54,399 nt of DNA, taken from Bacteroidetes bacterium HGW-Bacteroidetes-10. GTDB lineage: Bacteria; Bacteroidota; Bacteroidia; Bacteroidales; UBA932. A program made the position numbers and the translations under genes. Below the pieces are notes generated by a model that had not been told where the DNA came from, searched no databases, and saw only the letters and a program-made list of their open reading frames with translations. Numbering within the stretch: the stretch's first letter is position 1; each line of letters opens with the position of its first letter. This document shows positions 47,365 through 54,399 of this stretch, piece after piece. The DNA lies in NCBI GenBank assembly GCA_002842695.1, contig PHDT01000014.1, positions 1-54,399 of the forward strand, written 5' to 3'.

Positions 47365-47967
47365 ATGAAAAAATCAATGAACAGACTGTTCTCTATTTTA
47401 TTAATGATTGTTTTCTCTTCTGCAGCATTTGCGGAGGGAGAGAAACGGCTCACTTTAATGGAGAGTACTCTTATTGAAATTGACGGGAGTACTAATATCT
47501 CAAAATTTAAGCTGACTTTCAGGGGTAACGATTTCCCCCAAAGCAGTTATCTGCTTCCTGTATCAATGTCAGGAAACACAATGAGTGCCGGAAGGAGCAG
47601 GCTTTCCCTGGAAGTAAAGAAATTCAAATCGTCAAATCCAATTGCACAGAGCGGATTCTACAAGCTTATGAAGGCTGACGAATTTCCACAGATGTCAATT
47701 GAACCGGTCAGTATTGAACTCTACCCCGGTTACAACTCAACTTCGGCAAAGGGTATTGCCAAAGTTAAAATCATGATCACAGGAAATACAAGAGAATACT
47801 CTATTCCATTCGCCTACTCTTCTGAAAACGGAATCCAGACAGCAACCGGAAAGCTAAGGATGACTATCCGTGATTTTGGACTGGTTCCACCTACTGAAAT
47901 GATGGGTATGGTCAAAACCAGCGAGTGGATTGAGATTTATCTGAAACTAGATTTCAAGATTCAATAA
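47365..47967 (+). CDS. Second YceI-like periplasmic protein
   Basis: A 200-residue protein with signal peptide about 1-23 (AAFAEG). A diverged YceI fold is suggested by IEIDGSTNISKFKLTFRG, SGFYKLMKADEFPQMSIEP, KVKIMITGNTREYSIPFAY and LRMTIRDFGLVPP. It keeps the layout of the first YceI protein but shares few residues, so it is an old paralogue. Lies 58 nt after the barrel gene. Confidence 0.82.
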   Translation: MKKSMNRLFSILLMIVFSSAAFAEGEKRLTLMESTLIEIDGSTNISKFKLTFRGNDFPQSSYLLPVSMSGNTMSAGRSRLSLEVKKFKSSNPIAQSGFYKLMKADEFPQMSIEPVSIELYPGYNSTSAKGIAKVKIMITGNTREYSIPFAYSSENGIQTATGKLRMTIRDFGLVPPTEMMGMVKTSEWIEIYLKLDFKIQ

Positions 47968-47973
47968 TATCAT

Positions 47974-47981
47974 TACATTTG
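47974..47981 (+). promoter_or_regulatory. -7 element upstream of the GH16 gene
   Basis: TACATTTG ends 31 nt before the ATG at 48013. A TTTC about 18-19 nt upstream could be a weak -33. The following TTATTAACC resembles one block of the susC leaders. Confidence 0.4.
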
Positions 47982-48012
47982 GGTATTATTAACCATAATA
48001 ATACCAGCCGTA

Positions 48013-48852
48013 ATGAAAACAATCAGCCTTTCATTTCTGCTCCCGGCAGCTTTTCTGCTGCTCTCCCACTCTCTCACAGGACAGAATCAGCCTTTGGAAA
48101 AACCTGATAAAGGTGAATGGAAACTAGTCTGGCAGGACGAATTCAGCGGAACTCAGCTTGACAAGACAAAATGGAACGTGCTTACAAGGGAAACCAGCAA
48201 GCATGATGAACTTCAGTACTATGTACCTGATGAGGTATATCTTGAGAATGGCCTGCTGAGAATCAGAAGCAGAGTACGTGATTTCGGAAACAAAAAATTT
48301 ACCAGCGGCCGACTTGACACCAAAGACAAAATGGTTATGACTTACGGCCGGATTGAAATTAAAGGCAAACTCCCTGTTGGGCAGGGACTCTGGCCGGCAT
48401 ACTGGCTTTATCCTCAGGATAGAGACTGGCAGATGGAATATGTAATGAGTGAAGCTGTTGCAAACGGCCGTGAAAGTTCAATACCGGAGCTGAGGCCATG
48501 GTACAGTGAAATAGACATAATGGAGTTTCTGGGTCACGAAAAGAATATAATTTATGCCACTTTCCATTATTACTCTTTTAAAGGTGTGAAAAGAGTATCC
48601 TCAGGCACTCACACCGGCGATGTATCTTACGGGGACGATTTCCATATCTATGCACTGGAGTGGGAAATTGATGAAATGAGATGGTTCCTGGATGGTAAGC
48701 TGATTCACTCATGCAGAGAGGGAGTGCCCCATAACGGCCATTTTCTGATTCTGAATACTGCAATTGGAGGCAGCTGGCCCGGCAATCCCGATTCAACAAC
48801 TGTGTTCCCGCAATTTCATGATATTGACTATGTAAGAATTTACACAAGGTGA
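48013..48852 (+). CDS. Secreted GH16 beta-glucanase (laminarinase/lichenase type)
   Basis: A 279-residue glycoside hydrolase family 16 enzyme. Signal peptide about 1-24, then the jelly-roll opening LVWQDEFSGTQLDKTKWNV. The active site EIDIMEFLG gives Glu166 (nucleophile), Asp168 and Glu171 (acid/base). Other motifs: GRIEIKGKLPVGQGLWPAYW, FHIYALEWEIDEMRWFLDGK and AIGGSWPG. A short insertion (about 135-163) precedes the catalytic strand. It cleaves beta-1,3 or beta-1,3-1,4 glucans; which one cannot be settled here. The following gene encodes a TonB-linked barrel but has its own -7 element. Confidence 0.94.
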   Translation: MKTISLSFLLPAAFLLLSHSLTGQNQPLEKPDKGEWKLVWQDEFSGTQLDKTKWNVLTRETSKHDELQYYVPDEVYLENGLLRIRSRVRDFGNKKFTSGRLDTKDKMVMTYGRIEIKGKLPVGQGLWPAYWLYPQDRDWQMEYVMSEAVANGRESSIPELRPWYSEIDIMEFLGHEKNIIYATFHYYSFKGVKRVSSGTHTGDVSYGDDFHIYALEWEIDEMRWFLDGKLIHSCREGVPHNGHFLILNTAIGGSWPGNPDSTTVFPQFHDIDYVRIYTR

Positions 48853-48904
48853 ATTATTTTTCATTTTTTTGTCATAAGAGTATACAATGATAGGATATTA
48901 TAAC

Positions 48905-48912
48905 TAGATTTG
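48905..48912 (+). promoter_or_regulatory. -7 element upstream of the first tandem TonB-linked gene
   Basis: TAGATTTG ends 34 nt before the ATG at 48947. A TTTG at 48868-48871 is too far upstream to be a proper -33. Confidence 0.35.
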
Positions 48913-48946
48913 TGTTAATACCTAAAAATCAACCTACTCTGAGTAT

Positions 48947-51409
48947 ATGACAAGGAGGACATATTTATTGCTGTGCATTCTGATACTGGGAAGTTCTGCA
49001 CTTTTCGCTCAAAAAGAGAAATCTGAAAAAATTACAATTACAGGCTATGTCAAAGATTCCCTCTCAGGAAGAGAGGTCGAATATCCAACTGTGGCATTGT
49101 TTAATGACTCCCTCAGGCTTATAAAGGCTGTTGCAGGAGGAGTTGACGGAAAATTTCTCCTGGAGGCTCCAGGCCCGGGAAAATATGTCTTATCTGCATC
49201 GATGCTGGGTTATACAAATTCCAGAAACGATCTGATCCTCGACAACTCTCAAAACAGGGTTGATGCCGGGAATATTTATATCTCCGAAGGTTTGCAGATT
49301 GCAGAAGTTACCGTAACTGCTGTAATGCCTCTTATCAAAAACGAACCTGATAAACTCACTTACAACCTCGATGCCGATCCACAGACTGCAAACAGTGCAA
49401 TTGTGGATATTTTGCGAAAGGTTCCAATGCTGAGCGTTGACGGAGAAGACAATGTAAGGCTGAATGGTGAGACCAATTTTAAAGTGCTTGTAAACGGCCG
49501 CTCATCGGGAATGATGGTGAAAAATTTCAAGGATGCCATTAAATCAATGCCTGCAAGCTCCATTAAATCAATTGAAGTAATAACAAATCCACCGGTTAAG
49601 TACGATGCCGAGGGAATTGGCGGAATTATAAATATTATTACTAACAGAAAATCTGTTGGCGGATACAACGGAAGCCTCAATGCCGGTGCTAATACCAGAG
49701 GCGGATACAATGCAGGCGGATATATCTCTGCACAGCTGGGAAAATTTGCATTAAGCACCAACTACTATCAGGGCAAATTCCGTATGAAAGGGAATCAGCT
49801 TAACATGGAATCTGAGAATTTTGTAAATGACGAATTCAGGTATTCAAATTCAACAGGTGGTTCGGATTCCAACAGTGATGTTTCCAGTCTGGGACTTGAA
49901 GCCAGTTATGAAATAGACTCTCTTAACCTGATAACAATCTCCGGATGGGGTTATATTGGCGATTCAAAAAACACAGGGACAACGGTATTCTCTGCTTTCA
50001 ATGTAAATAATCAGCTTACAAGAAAGTATTCAAATATTTCTGAGTCAATTACAGGTTTCGGTACTGGTTCCGGAGTTCTATCATATCAGAAGAGCTTCAA
50101 AAAACCTGATCAGAACCTTACATTCAGTTATAGCATAGACTGGAACCCAATGTTGTCTGAAGTGACCAATACTATAGATCCTGAGCTGAACTATTCAGGA
50201 TATGATCAGCATTCCAAAAACAGGGCTTACGGAACAGAACATACCATTCAGGCAGACTACTACAATCCGGTAACTAAAAAGCACTTCTTTGAAACAGGAA
50301 TCAAGTATATTCTCAGGACCAATACTTCTGACACCAAAGTTGAAAGGTTCAATTACGCTACAGAACAATGGGAGGAAGATAACAGCAGGGTAAACGACCT
50401 CAACTATGACCAGCATATTGGAAGTTTCTACGGAGGATATGTTTTCAAGCATAAATCGATGACTGCCAAGGGCGGTTTCAGAGCCGAGTATACTCTTAAT
50501 GATGGCGTATCCATCAGTTCAGACGGAGAGACACCTTTTACCAACAAACAGTTTGATGTTGTGCCCTATGTAAACTTCTCGTTTATGCTCAAGAAGGGAC
50601 ACATGATTTCTGCGGCCTTTACCCAGCGACTCAACAGGCCCGGAATATATTACCTAAATCCATATGTGAACGACTCAGACCCAATGAACATCTCATTTGG
50701 TAATCCCGACCTGAAAACGGTCAGGAGAAACTCACTTAACTTCGGGTGGAGAAAGTCTTCTCAAAATTGGACACTTGGGCTCAACTTATCCGGAGATCAC
50801 ACCAGAAACAATATTGAAAATATAAGAAGAGTCCAGAGTTCCGGTGTTACCGTATCTACTTATGAAAATATAGGTAAAAACCAGAGTGTCAGACTGAATA
50901 CAAATTTCTCTTATCGTGCCGGAGAAAAACTAAATGTATATCTTAACGGAGCAATTTCTTATATCAATATCTACTCTCAGGAGCTGAACCTCTCCAACGA
51001 TGGCATCAGCTATAACGGAGGACTCGGTTTTTCAGTCGGTCTGTGGAAAAAGGCAACCTTAAACATGAATGCATATGTATACGGAGGCAACATTACACTT
51101 CAGTCAAGGTATCCCGTCAATTATGCGTCTTCTGTTGGTTTCAGCCAGAGATTTTTCAAGGATAAACTTACTTTTTCAATTAATGTAACTGAACCTTTGA
51201 CAGCTACAAAAGTATATACTTTTGACTCTGTTGACCCAACTTACCGGATGCATACCAGAGCCGTTACCTTCCAGAGAGCCGGAAACTTCAGTCTTTACTG
51301 GAGATTTGGCAAGTTTAACGCTACTGTAAAGAAGGCCAGACGATCTGCAAATGATGATAAACTCAGCGGAGGTGCAGCTGCCTCAACAGGAGGAAATACA
51401 ACACCTTAG
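48947..51409 (+). CDS. TonB-dependent-receptor-like outer-membrane beta-barrel protein (tandem copy 1)
   Basis: An 820-residue protein. Signal peptide about 1-22 (ALFAQ), carboxypeptidase-D-like domain (about 30-115, ITGYVKDSLSGREVEYPTVA), plug (about 125-230: DILRKVPMLSVDGEDNVRL, IKSIEVITNPPVKYDAEGIG, GGIINIITNRK) and a barrel of the OMP_b-brl_3 type with SFTQRLNRPG-like and YLNPYVNDSDPMNISFGNPD motifs. It differs from SusC proteins in being shorter, lacking a SusD partner and ending in a Gly/Thr-rich tail (GGAAASTGGNTTP). Substrate unknown. A close paralogue follows after 135 nt. Confidence 0.9.
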   Translation: MTRRTYLLLCILILGSSALFAQKEKSEKITITGYVKDSLSGREVEYPTVALFNDSLRLIKAVAGGVDGKFLLEAPGPGKYVLSASMLGYTNSRNDLILDNSQNRVDAGNIYISEGLQIAEVTVTAVMPLIKNEPDKLTYNLDADPQTANSAIVDILRKVPMLSVDGEDNVRLNGETNFKVLVNGRSSGMMVKNFKDAIKSMPASSIKSIEVITNPPVKYDAEGIGGIINIITNRKSVGGYNGSLNAGANTRGGYNAGGYISAQLGKFALSTNYYQGKFRMKGNQLNMESENFVNDEFRYSNSTGGSDSNSDVSSLGLEASYEIDSLNLITISGWGYIGDSKNTGTTVFSAFNVNNQLTRKYSNISESITGFGTGSGVLSYQKSFKKPDQNLTFSYSIDWNPMLSEVTNTIDPELNYSGYDQHSKNRAYGTEHTIQADYYNPVTKKHFFETGIKYILRTNTSDTKVERFNYATEQWEEDNSRVNDLNYDQHIGSFYGGYVFKHKSMTAKGGFRAEYTLNDGVSISSDGETPFTNKQFDVVPYVNFSFMLKKGHMISAAFTQRLNRPGIYYLNPYVNDSDPMNISFGNPDLKTVRRNSLNFGWRKSSQNWTLGLNLSGDHTRNNIENIRRVQSSGVTVSTYENIGKNQSVRLNTNFSYRAGEKLNVYLNGAISYINIYSQELNLSNDGISYNGGLGFSVGLWKKATLNMNAYVYGGNITLQSRYPVNYASSVGFSQRFFKDKLTFSINVTEPLTATKVYTFDSVDPTYRMHTRAVTFQRAGNFSLYWRFGKFNATVKKARRSANDDKLSGGAAASTGGNTTP

Positions 51410-51544
51410 TTAAATTTTACCCTATTCCATGGTCAAGTGTATAATTTAGGCACGAATATTGTGAAAAATCTGAATTACTGAAAAGATCCGGAAACCACCA
51501 CCTACAAGTCGCCAAATCCAGTTTAAAAAAATTAACAAAAATTT

Positions 51545-54001
51545 ATGATGAAGAGGACAGTTTTGTTCATCTGTATGGCATTGCTATGCACCGGTTTCAG
51601 GGCCAACGCCCAGAAAGCAGCTAATCCTGGAATTATCGTAACGGGGGTAGTTTTAGACTCACTTACCGGTAAAAACATTGAATATCCCACTGTGGCCATT
51701 TTCACAGATTCCCTGAAATTAATAAAAGCTGTTGCCGGCGGGGCAGACGGCAAATTCACAATTGAAGCTCCCCGGGAAGGCAAGTATGTTCTATCTGCAT
51801 CAATGATTGGGTATTCAAATTCTAAAAATACCCTTTTGCTCGAAGGTGGAATAAAGAAGTATGATGCAGGCACAATTAAACTTCTGGAGGGTATGCAGCT
51901 TAAAGAGGTAACGGTAGTTGCCGTTAAACCCCTTATTAAAAATGAGCCGGACAAACTGACCTACAATCTGGAATCGGACCCTCAGACCTCTTCAAGTGCA
52001 CTTGTGGATATCCTGAGGAAGGTGCCAATGCTGAGTGTAGACGGTGAGGATGTCGTAAGGCTGAATGGTGAGACCAACTTTAAGGTTTTAGTAAACGGCC
52101 GCTCTTCAGGACTGCTTGTAAAAAACTTCAAGGATGCCATTAAGTCAATGCCGGCAAGTACTATCAAATCAATTGAGGTTATTACCAACCCTCCTGCAAA
52201 ATATGATGCAGAGGGTATTGGAGGAATAATTAATATTATTACCAACCGCAAGGATACTCAGGGTTACAGCGGAAGCATAAGCGCGGGCGCAAATACTTTG
52301 GGCGGATTCAACGGAGGTGGTTATATCTCTGCACAGGTGGGAAAATTCTCGCTCAGCACTAATATATACAGCGGAAAAAGTGTTTCGAAAAAGAGCTCAA
52401 ACTTTAACGAGTCCGAGAACTACCTCAGCGACGAGTTCAGGTTCTCGAGAAGTGAAAGTGAATACGGATCTGAAAGCATGTTCAACAATGCAAGTATAGA
52501 GGCAAGCTATGAAATTGACTCACTGAACCTTCTTACACTTTCCGGCTGGGGATATCTTGGGAACAGTACAAGCACAGGCATTACAAATTTTATTGCCTAT
52601 GACAAGGATCACGTTATGTCAAGGAAGTACTCAAATAATACCACTGCCAAAAGCCAGTACGGATCTGGATCCGGTTCAGTAGCATATCAGAAAACATTTA
52701 AGAAACCGGACCAGAACCTTACATTCTCCTACAGTATTGATGCAAGCCCTATGAACAGCGACATTACAAATACAGTAGACCCGGAGTTCAACTACATCTC
52801 TTACTCAAAGCACTCCGTAAACAATGCGTCAGGCATTGAGCACACAGTTCAGGCAGACTATTATGACCCTCTTACCAAAAAGCATTTTATCGAAACCGGA
52901 ATAAAATACATTTTAAGGCAGAATACTTCAGATTCCGAGGTTAAAGTTCTGGATGAAAACTCAGGCAACTGGGTTGACGATCCAACCAAAATTAATGACC
53001 TGGACTATGATCAGCATATAGGCAGCATGTATGGTGGTTATGTATTCAAACATAAATCTCTTACTGCCAAGGGAGGATTCCGGATGGAGTACACTCTAAA
53101 TGACGGAATATCCAAAAGCCATGATGGTAATATTGAGTTTACAAACAAACAGTTTGATGTTGTGCCTTATGTAAATCTGTCTTATATGCTTAAAAAAGGA
53201 AACTCAGTTACCGCATCATTCACACAAAGGTTAAACCGGCCGGGAATATGGTATCTGAATCCGTATGTAAATGACACAGACCCTATGAATATCTCATATG
53301 GTAACCCCAACCTGGAGACAGTTAGAAGAAATTCCGTTACTCTCGGATACAGAAAGTCTTCCCAAAAGTGGAATCTTAACCTGAGCCTTAATGGCAATTC
53401 TACTAAAAACAACATTGAGAGAATACGAAGAGTAGGCGAAAACGGAGTCAGTGTCTCAACCTATGAAAACATTGGCATAAACAGGAATCTCAGGTTAAAC
53501 TTCAGCTATTCTTACAGGATGGGAGAGAAATTCAGCATATATCTAAACGGTTCAACCGGATATGCGACAATTTCCTCTGCAGAGCTTGGGCTGACAAACG
53601 ATGGTTTCAGCTTTAACGGAGGACTTGGAGGATCTGCGGGGCTCTGGAAAAAGGGTTCATTTAATTTCAATGCATATGTTTACGGAGGCGACATCTCGCT
53701 CCAGTCAAGATATCCGGTTAACTACATGACTTCATTCGGCTTCAGTCAGAGGTTTCTTAAGGATAAGCTGACATTTTCAATCTTTGTTTCGGAACCATTT
53801 ACAAAGACCAAAAAGTTTATTTATGACTCTCAGGATGTCACCTACAAAATGCACTCAGAAAACATATCCTACAGAAGATCTGCTAACTTTAGCCTCTACT
53901 GGCGCTTTGGCAAGTTTAACGTAAATGTCAAGAAGGCCCGCAAATCTGCCACAGACGATAGGATGTCCGGCGGAGCGCAGGGCGGAACTGCTACTCCGTA
54001 A
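51545..54001 (+). CDS. TonB-dependent-receptor-like outer-membrane beta-barrel protein (tandem copy 2)
   Basis: An 818-residue paralogue of the preceding gene (two adjacent ATGs at 51545 and 51548). Same order: signal peptide (about 1-24, FRANAQ), carboxypeptidase-D-like domain, plug and OMP_b-brl_3-type barrel. The plug is nearly identical between the copies (for example ILRKVPMLSVDGED and NFKDAIKSMPAS), while strands and loops in the barrel differ more. That pattern fits duplication followed by change in the ligand-facing part, with or without gene conversion in the plug. No -7 element was seen in the 135-nt gap, so it may be co-transcribed with copy 1. Confidence 0.9.
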   Translation: MMKRTVLFICMALLCTGFRANAQKAANPGIIVTGVVLDSLTGKNIEYPTVAIFTDSLKLIKAVAGGADGKFTIEAPREGKYVLSASMIGYSNSKNTLLLEGGIKKYDAGTIKLLEGMQLKEVTVVAVKPLIKNEPDKLTYNLESDPQTSSSALVDILRKVPMLSVDGEDVVRLNGETNFKVLVNGRSSGLLVKNFKDAIKSMPASTIKSIEVITNPPAKYDAEGIGGIINIITNRKDTQGYSGSISAGANTLGGFNGGGYISAQVGKFSLSTNIYSGKSVSKKSSNFNESENYLSDEFRFSRSESEYGSESMFNNASIEASYEIDSLNLLTLSGWGYLGNSTSTGITNFIAYDKDHVMSRKYSNNTTAKSQYGSGSGSVAYQKTFKKPDQNLTFSYSIDASPMNSDITNTVDPEFNYISYSKHSVNNASGIEHTVQADYYDPLTKKHFIETGIKYILRQNTSDSEVKVLDENSGNWVDDPTKINDLDYDQHIGSMYGGYVFKHKSLTAKGGFRMEYTLNDGISKSHDGNIEFTNKQFDVVPYVNLSYMLKKGNSVTASFTQRLNRPGIWYLNPYVNDTDPMNISYGNPNLETVRRNSVTLGYRKSSQKWNLNLSLNGNSTKNNIERIRRVGENGVSVSTYENIGINRNLRLNFSYSYRMGEKFSIYLNGSTGYATISSAELGLTNDGFSFNGGLGGSAGLWKKGSFNFNAYVYGGDISLQSRYPVNYMTSFGFSQRFLKDKLTFSIFVSEPFTKTKKFIYDSQDVTYKMHSENISYRRSANFSLYWRFGKFNVNVKKARKSATDDRMSGGAQGGTATP

Positions 54002-54022
54002 ACACCAAGCAAAATTACACAT

Positions 54023-54115
54023 GCTATAGTTTCCCCATGCGCAATTTACATCTACCTCTATATTAGCACTTTAGAAATTAGACTGGCAGGTGGGTAGCAC
54101 GTGGGAAACTTTAGC
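54023..54115. repeat. Imperfect inverted repeat
   Basis: GCTATAGTTTCCC at 54023-54035 matches the reverse complement of GGGAAACTTTAGC at 54103-54115 with a single mismatch (12 of 13). The enclosed spacer is 67 nt. Its right arm ends two bases before the perfect inverted repeat begins. Confidence 0.6.
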
Positions 54116-54117
54116 AA

Positions 54118-54242
54118 ACATGTCAGCCTAATTTACATATATCAATATAACAAGTAGTTAGCAATATGTAATTTTAACAAAATCTAGAATTAGAAATTGC
54201 AAATATTTGATATCCAAAGCAATGTAAATTAGGCTGACATGT
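54118..54242. repeat. Perfect 21-bp inverted repeat with 83-bp spacer
   Basis: The 21 bases at 54118-54138 (beginning ACATGTCAGCC) are the exact reverse complement of 54222-54242 (ending GGCTGACATGT). The spacer is AT-rich and contains a 10-bp palindrome CAAATATTTG at 54200-54209. No target-site duplication is seen outside the arms. The layout fits an invertible segment, a MITE-like element or a recombinase site; no gene in the window decides between them. Confidence 0.75.
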
Positions 54243-54275
54243 GCCGCAAAGCAGTGATGCATATGCGGAATTTAC

Positions 54276-54399
54276 CCTTGCAAGATTGCAAAAAGGTTAA
54301 AAGGCTGTAGAGGCGGGGCGAAGCCTTGCAAGATCGTTCAAAGGTTTAAAACCGCAACTGCGGAATTTACCCTTGCAAGATTGCAAAAAGGTTAAAAGG
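54276..54399. repeat. Tandem array, ~47-48-bp period, running off the window edge
   Basis: Units begin with CCTTGCAAGAT at 54276, 54324 and 54371, a period of 48 then 47 nt. The first and third share a 40-bp identical block (54265-54304 and 54360-54399), while the middle unit is diverged (CGTTCAAAGGTTTAAAA instead of TGCAAAAAGGTTAAAA). Each identical block is preceded by a CCGCA...TGCGG pair. The last base of the window is the last base of the identical block, so the array probably continues. Confidence 0.7.

Larger units (their letters stand above)
54002..54399. other. Non-coding repeat-rich terminal region
   Basis: After the stop at 54001 no plausible coding frame exists. The stretch holds, in order, an imperfect inverted repeat (54023-54115), a perfect inverted repeat (54118-54242) and a tandem array (54276-54399). 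Short blocks recur in the same order: AATTTACAT at 54043 and 54130, and TTAGAAATT at 54071 and 54190. This suggests a degenerate internal duplication. Confidence 0.7.

Noticed and set aside
48952..48958. AAGGAGG resembling a strong Shine-Dalgarno site
   Set aside because: It lies inside the gene after the ATG, no in-frame start follows at the right distance, and Bacteroidota rarely depend on such sites.
54139..54221. Claim of a proven invertible promoter inside the perfect inverted repeat
   Set aside because: No exact TAnnTTTG element occurs in the spacer on either strand, and no invertase gene is in the window, so inversion is kept only as a hypothesis.
54265..54399. Direct repeats resembling a CRISPR array
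   Set aside because: Repeat units are diverged from one another, the would-be spacers are themselves repeated (the outer two units share a 40-bp identical block), and no cas gene is in the window.

Overview
The window is a chromosomal stretch of an anaerobic member of the Bacteroidota, most likely order Bacteroidales. Four things support this: two SusC/SusD pairs, the gene order pdxJ / nadK-uppS-bamA-ompH-ompH-murI, the Bacteroidota-type small RNA polymerase subunit between bamD and coaBC, and nineteen TAnnTTTG promoter -7 elements placed just upstream of genes. Rubrerythrin, ferredoxin-linked KorAB and a pumping pyrophosphatase point to anaerobic energy metabolism. I cannot name the genus. 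No tRNA, rRNA, transposase, phage gene or CRISPR array was found.

Layout. 1-10,760: a nutrient-uptake locus with two SusC/SusD pairs (the left SusD is cut by the window edge) on either side of an M64-type secreted metallopeptidase with BACON-like domains. It has no glycosidase, which suggests peptide or glycoprotein use. The two susC mRNAs share a conserved ~50-nt leader. 10,730-17,120: gdhA, korB and korA (the 2-oxoglutarate/glutamate node), then a gamma-carbonic-anhydrase-type protein and a TlpA-like lipoprotein, bounded by strong hairpin terminators. 17,170-25,610 (minus strand): an envelope operon, nadK-uppS-bamA-ompH-ompH-murI-hppA. 25,657-30,723 (plus): pdxJ, a membrane-anchored OmpH-like protein, a glycosyltransferase, purC and a LysM/periplasmic-binding fusion. 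30,694-34,155: an M24 aminopeptidase, rubrerythrin and a Gate-domain membrane protein. 34,180-39,933: trxB-bamD-rpoZ-coaBC-recN-nagB, tightly packed. 39,941-44,752: an alpha/beta hydrolase, a membrane-bound LytTR regulator, a glutathione-peroxidase-like protein and a SusB-like GH97 alpha-glucosidase. 44,967-47,967: an Rrf2 regulator, YceI, an outer-membrane barrel and a second YceI. 48,013-54,001: a secreted GH16 glucanase and two tandem paralogous TonB-dependent beta-barrel proteins.

The last 398 bases (54,002-54,399) are non-coding and unlike the rest. They hold an imperfect inverted repeat, a perfect 21-bp inverted repeat enclosing 83 bp, and a ~47-bp-period tandem array that runs off the end of the window.

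Most genes are ordinary and complete, and I saw no frameshifted gene. The best candidates for something undescribed are the shared susC leader, the protease-centred double SusCD locus, the Rrf2-YceI-barrel-YceI cluster, and the inverted repeat plus tandem array at the right end.
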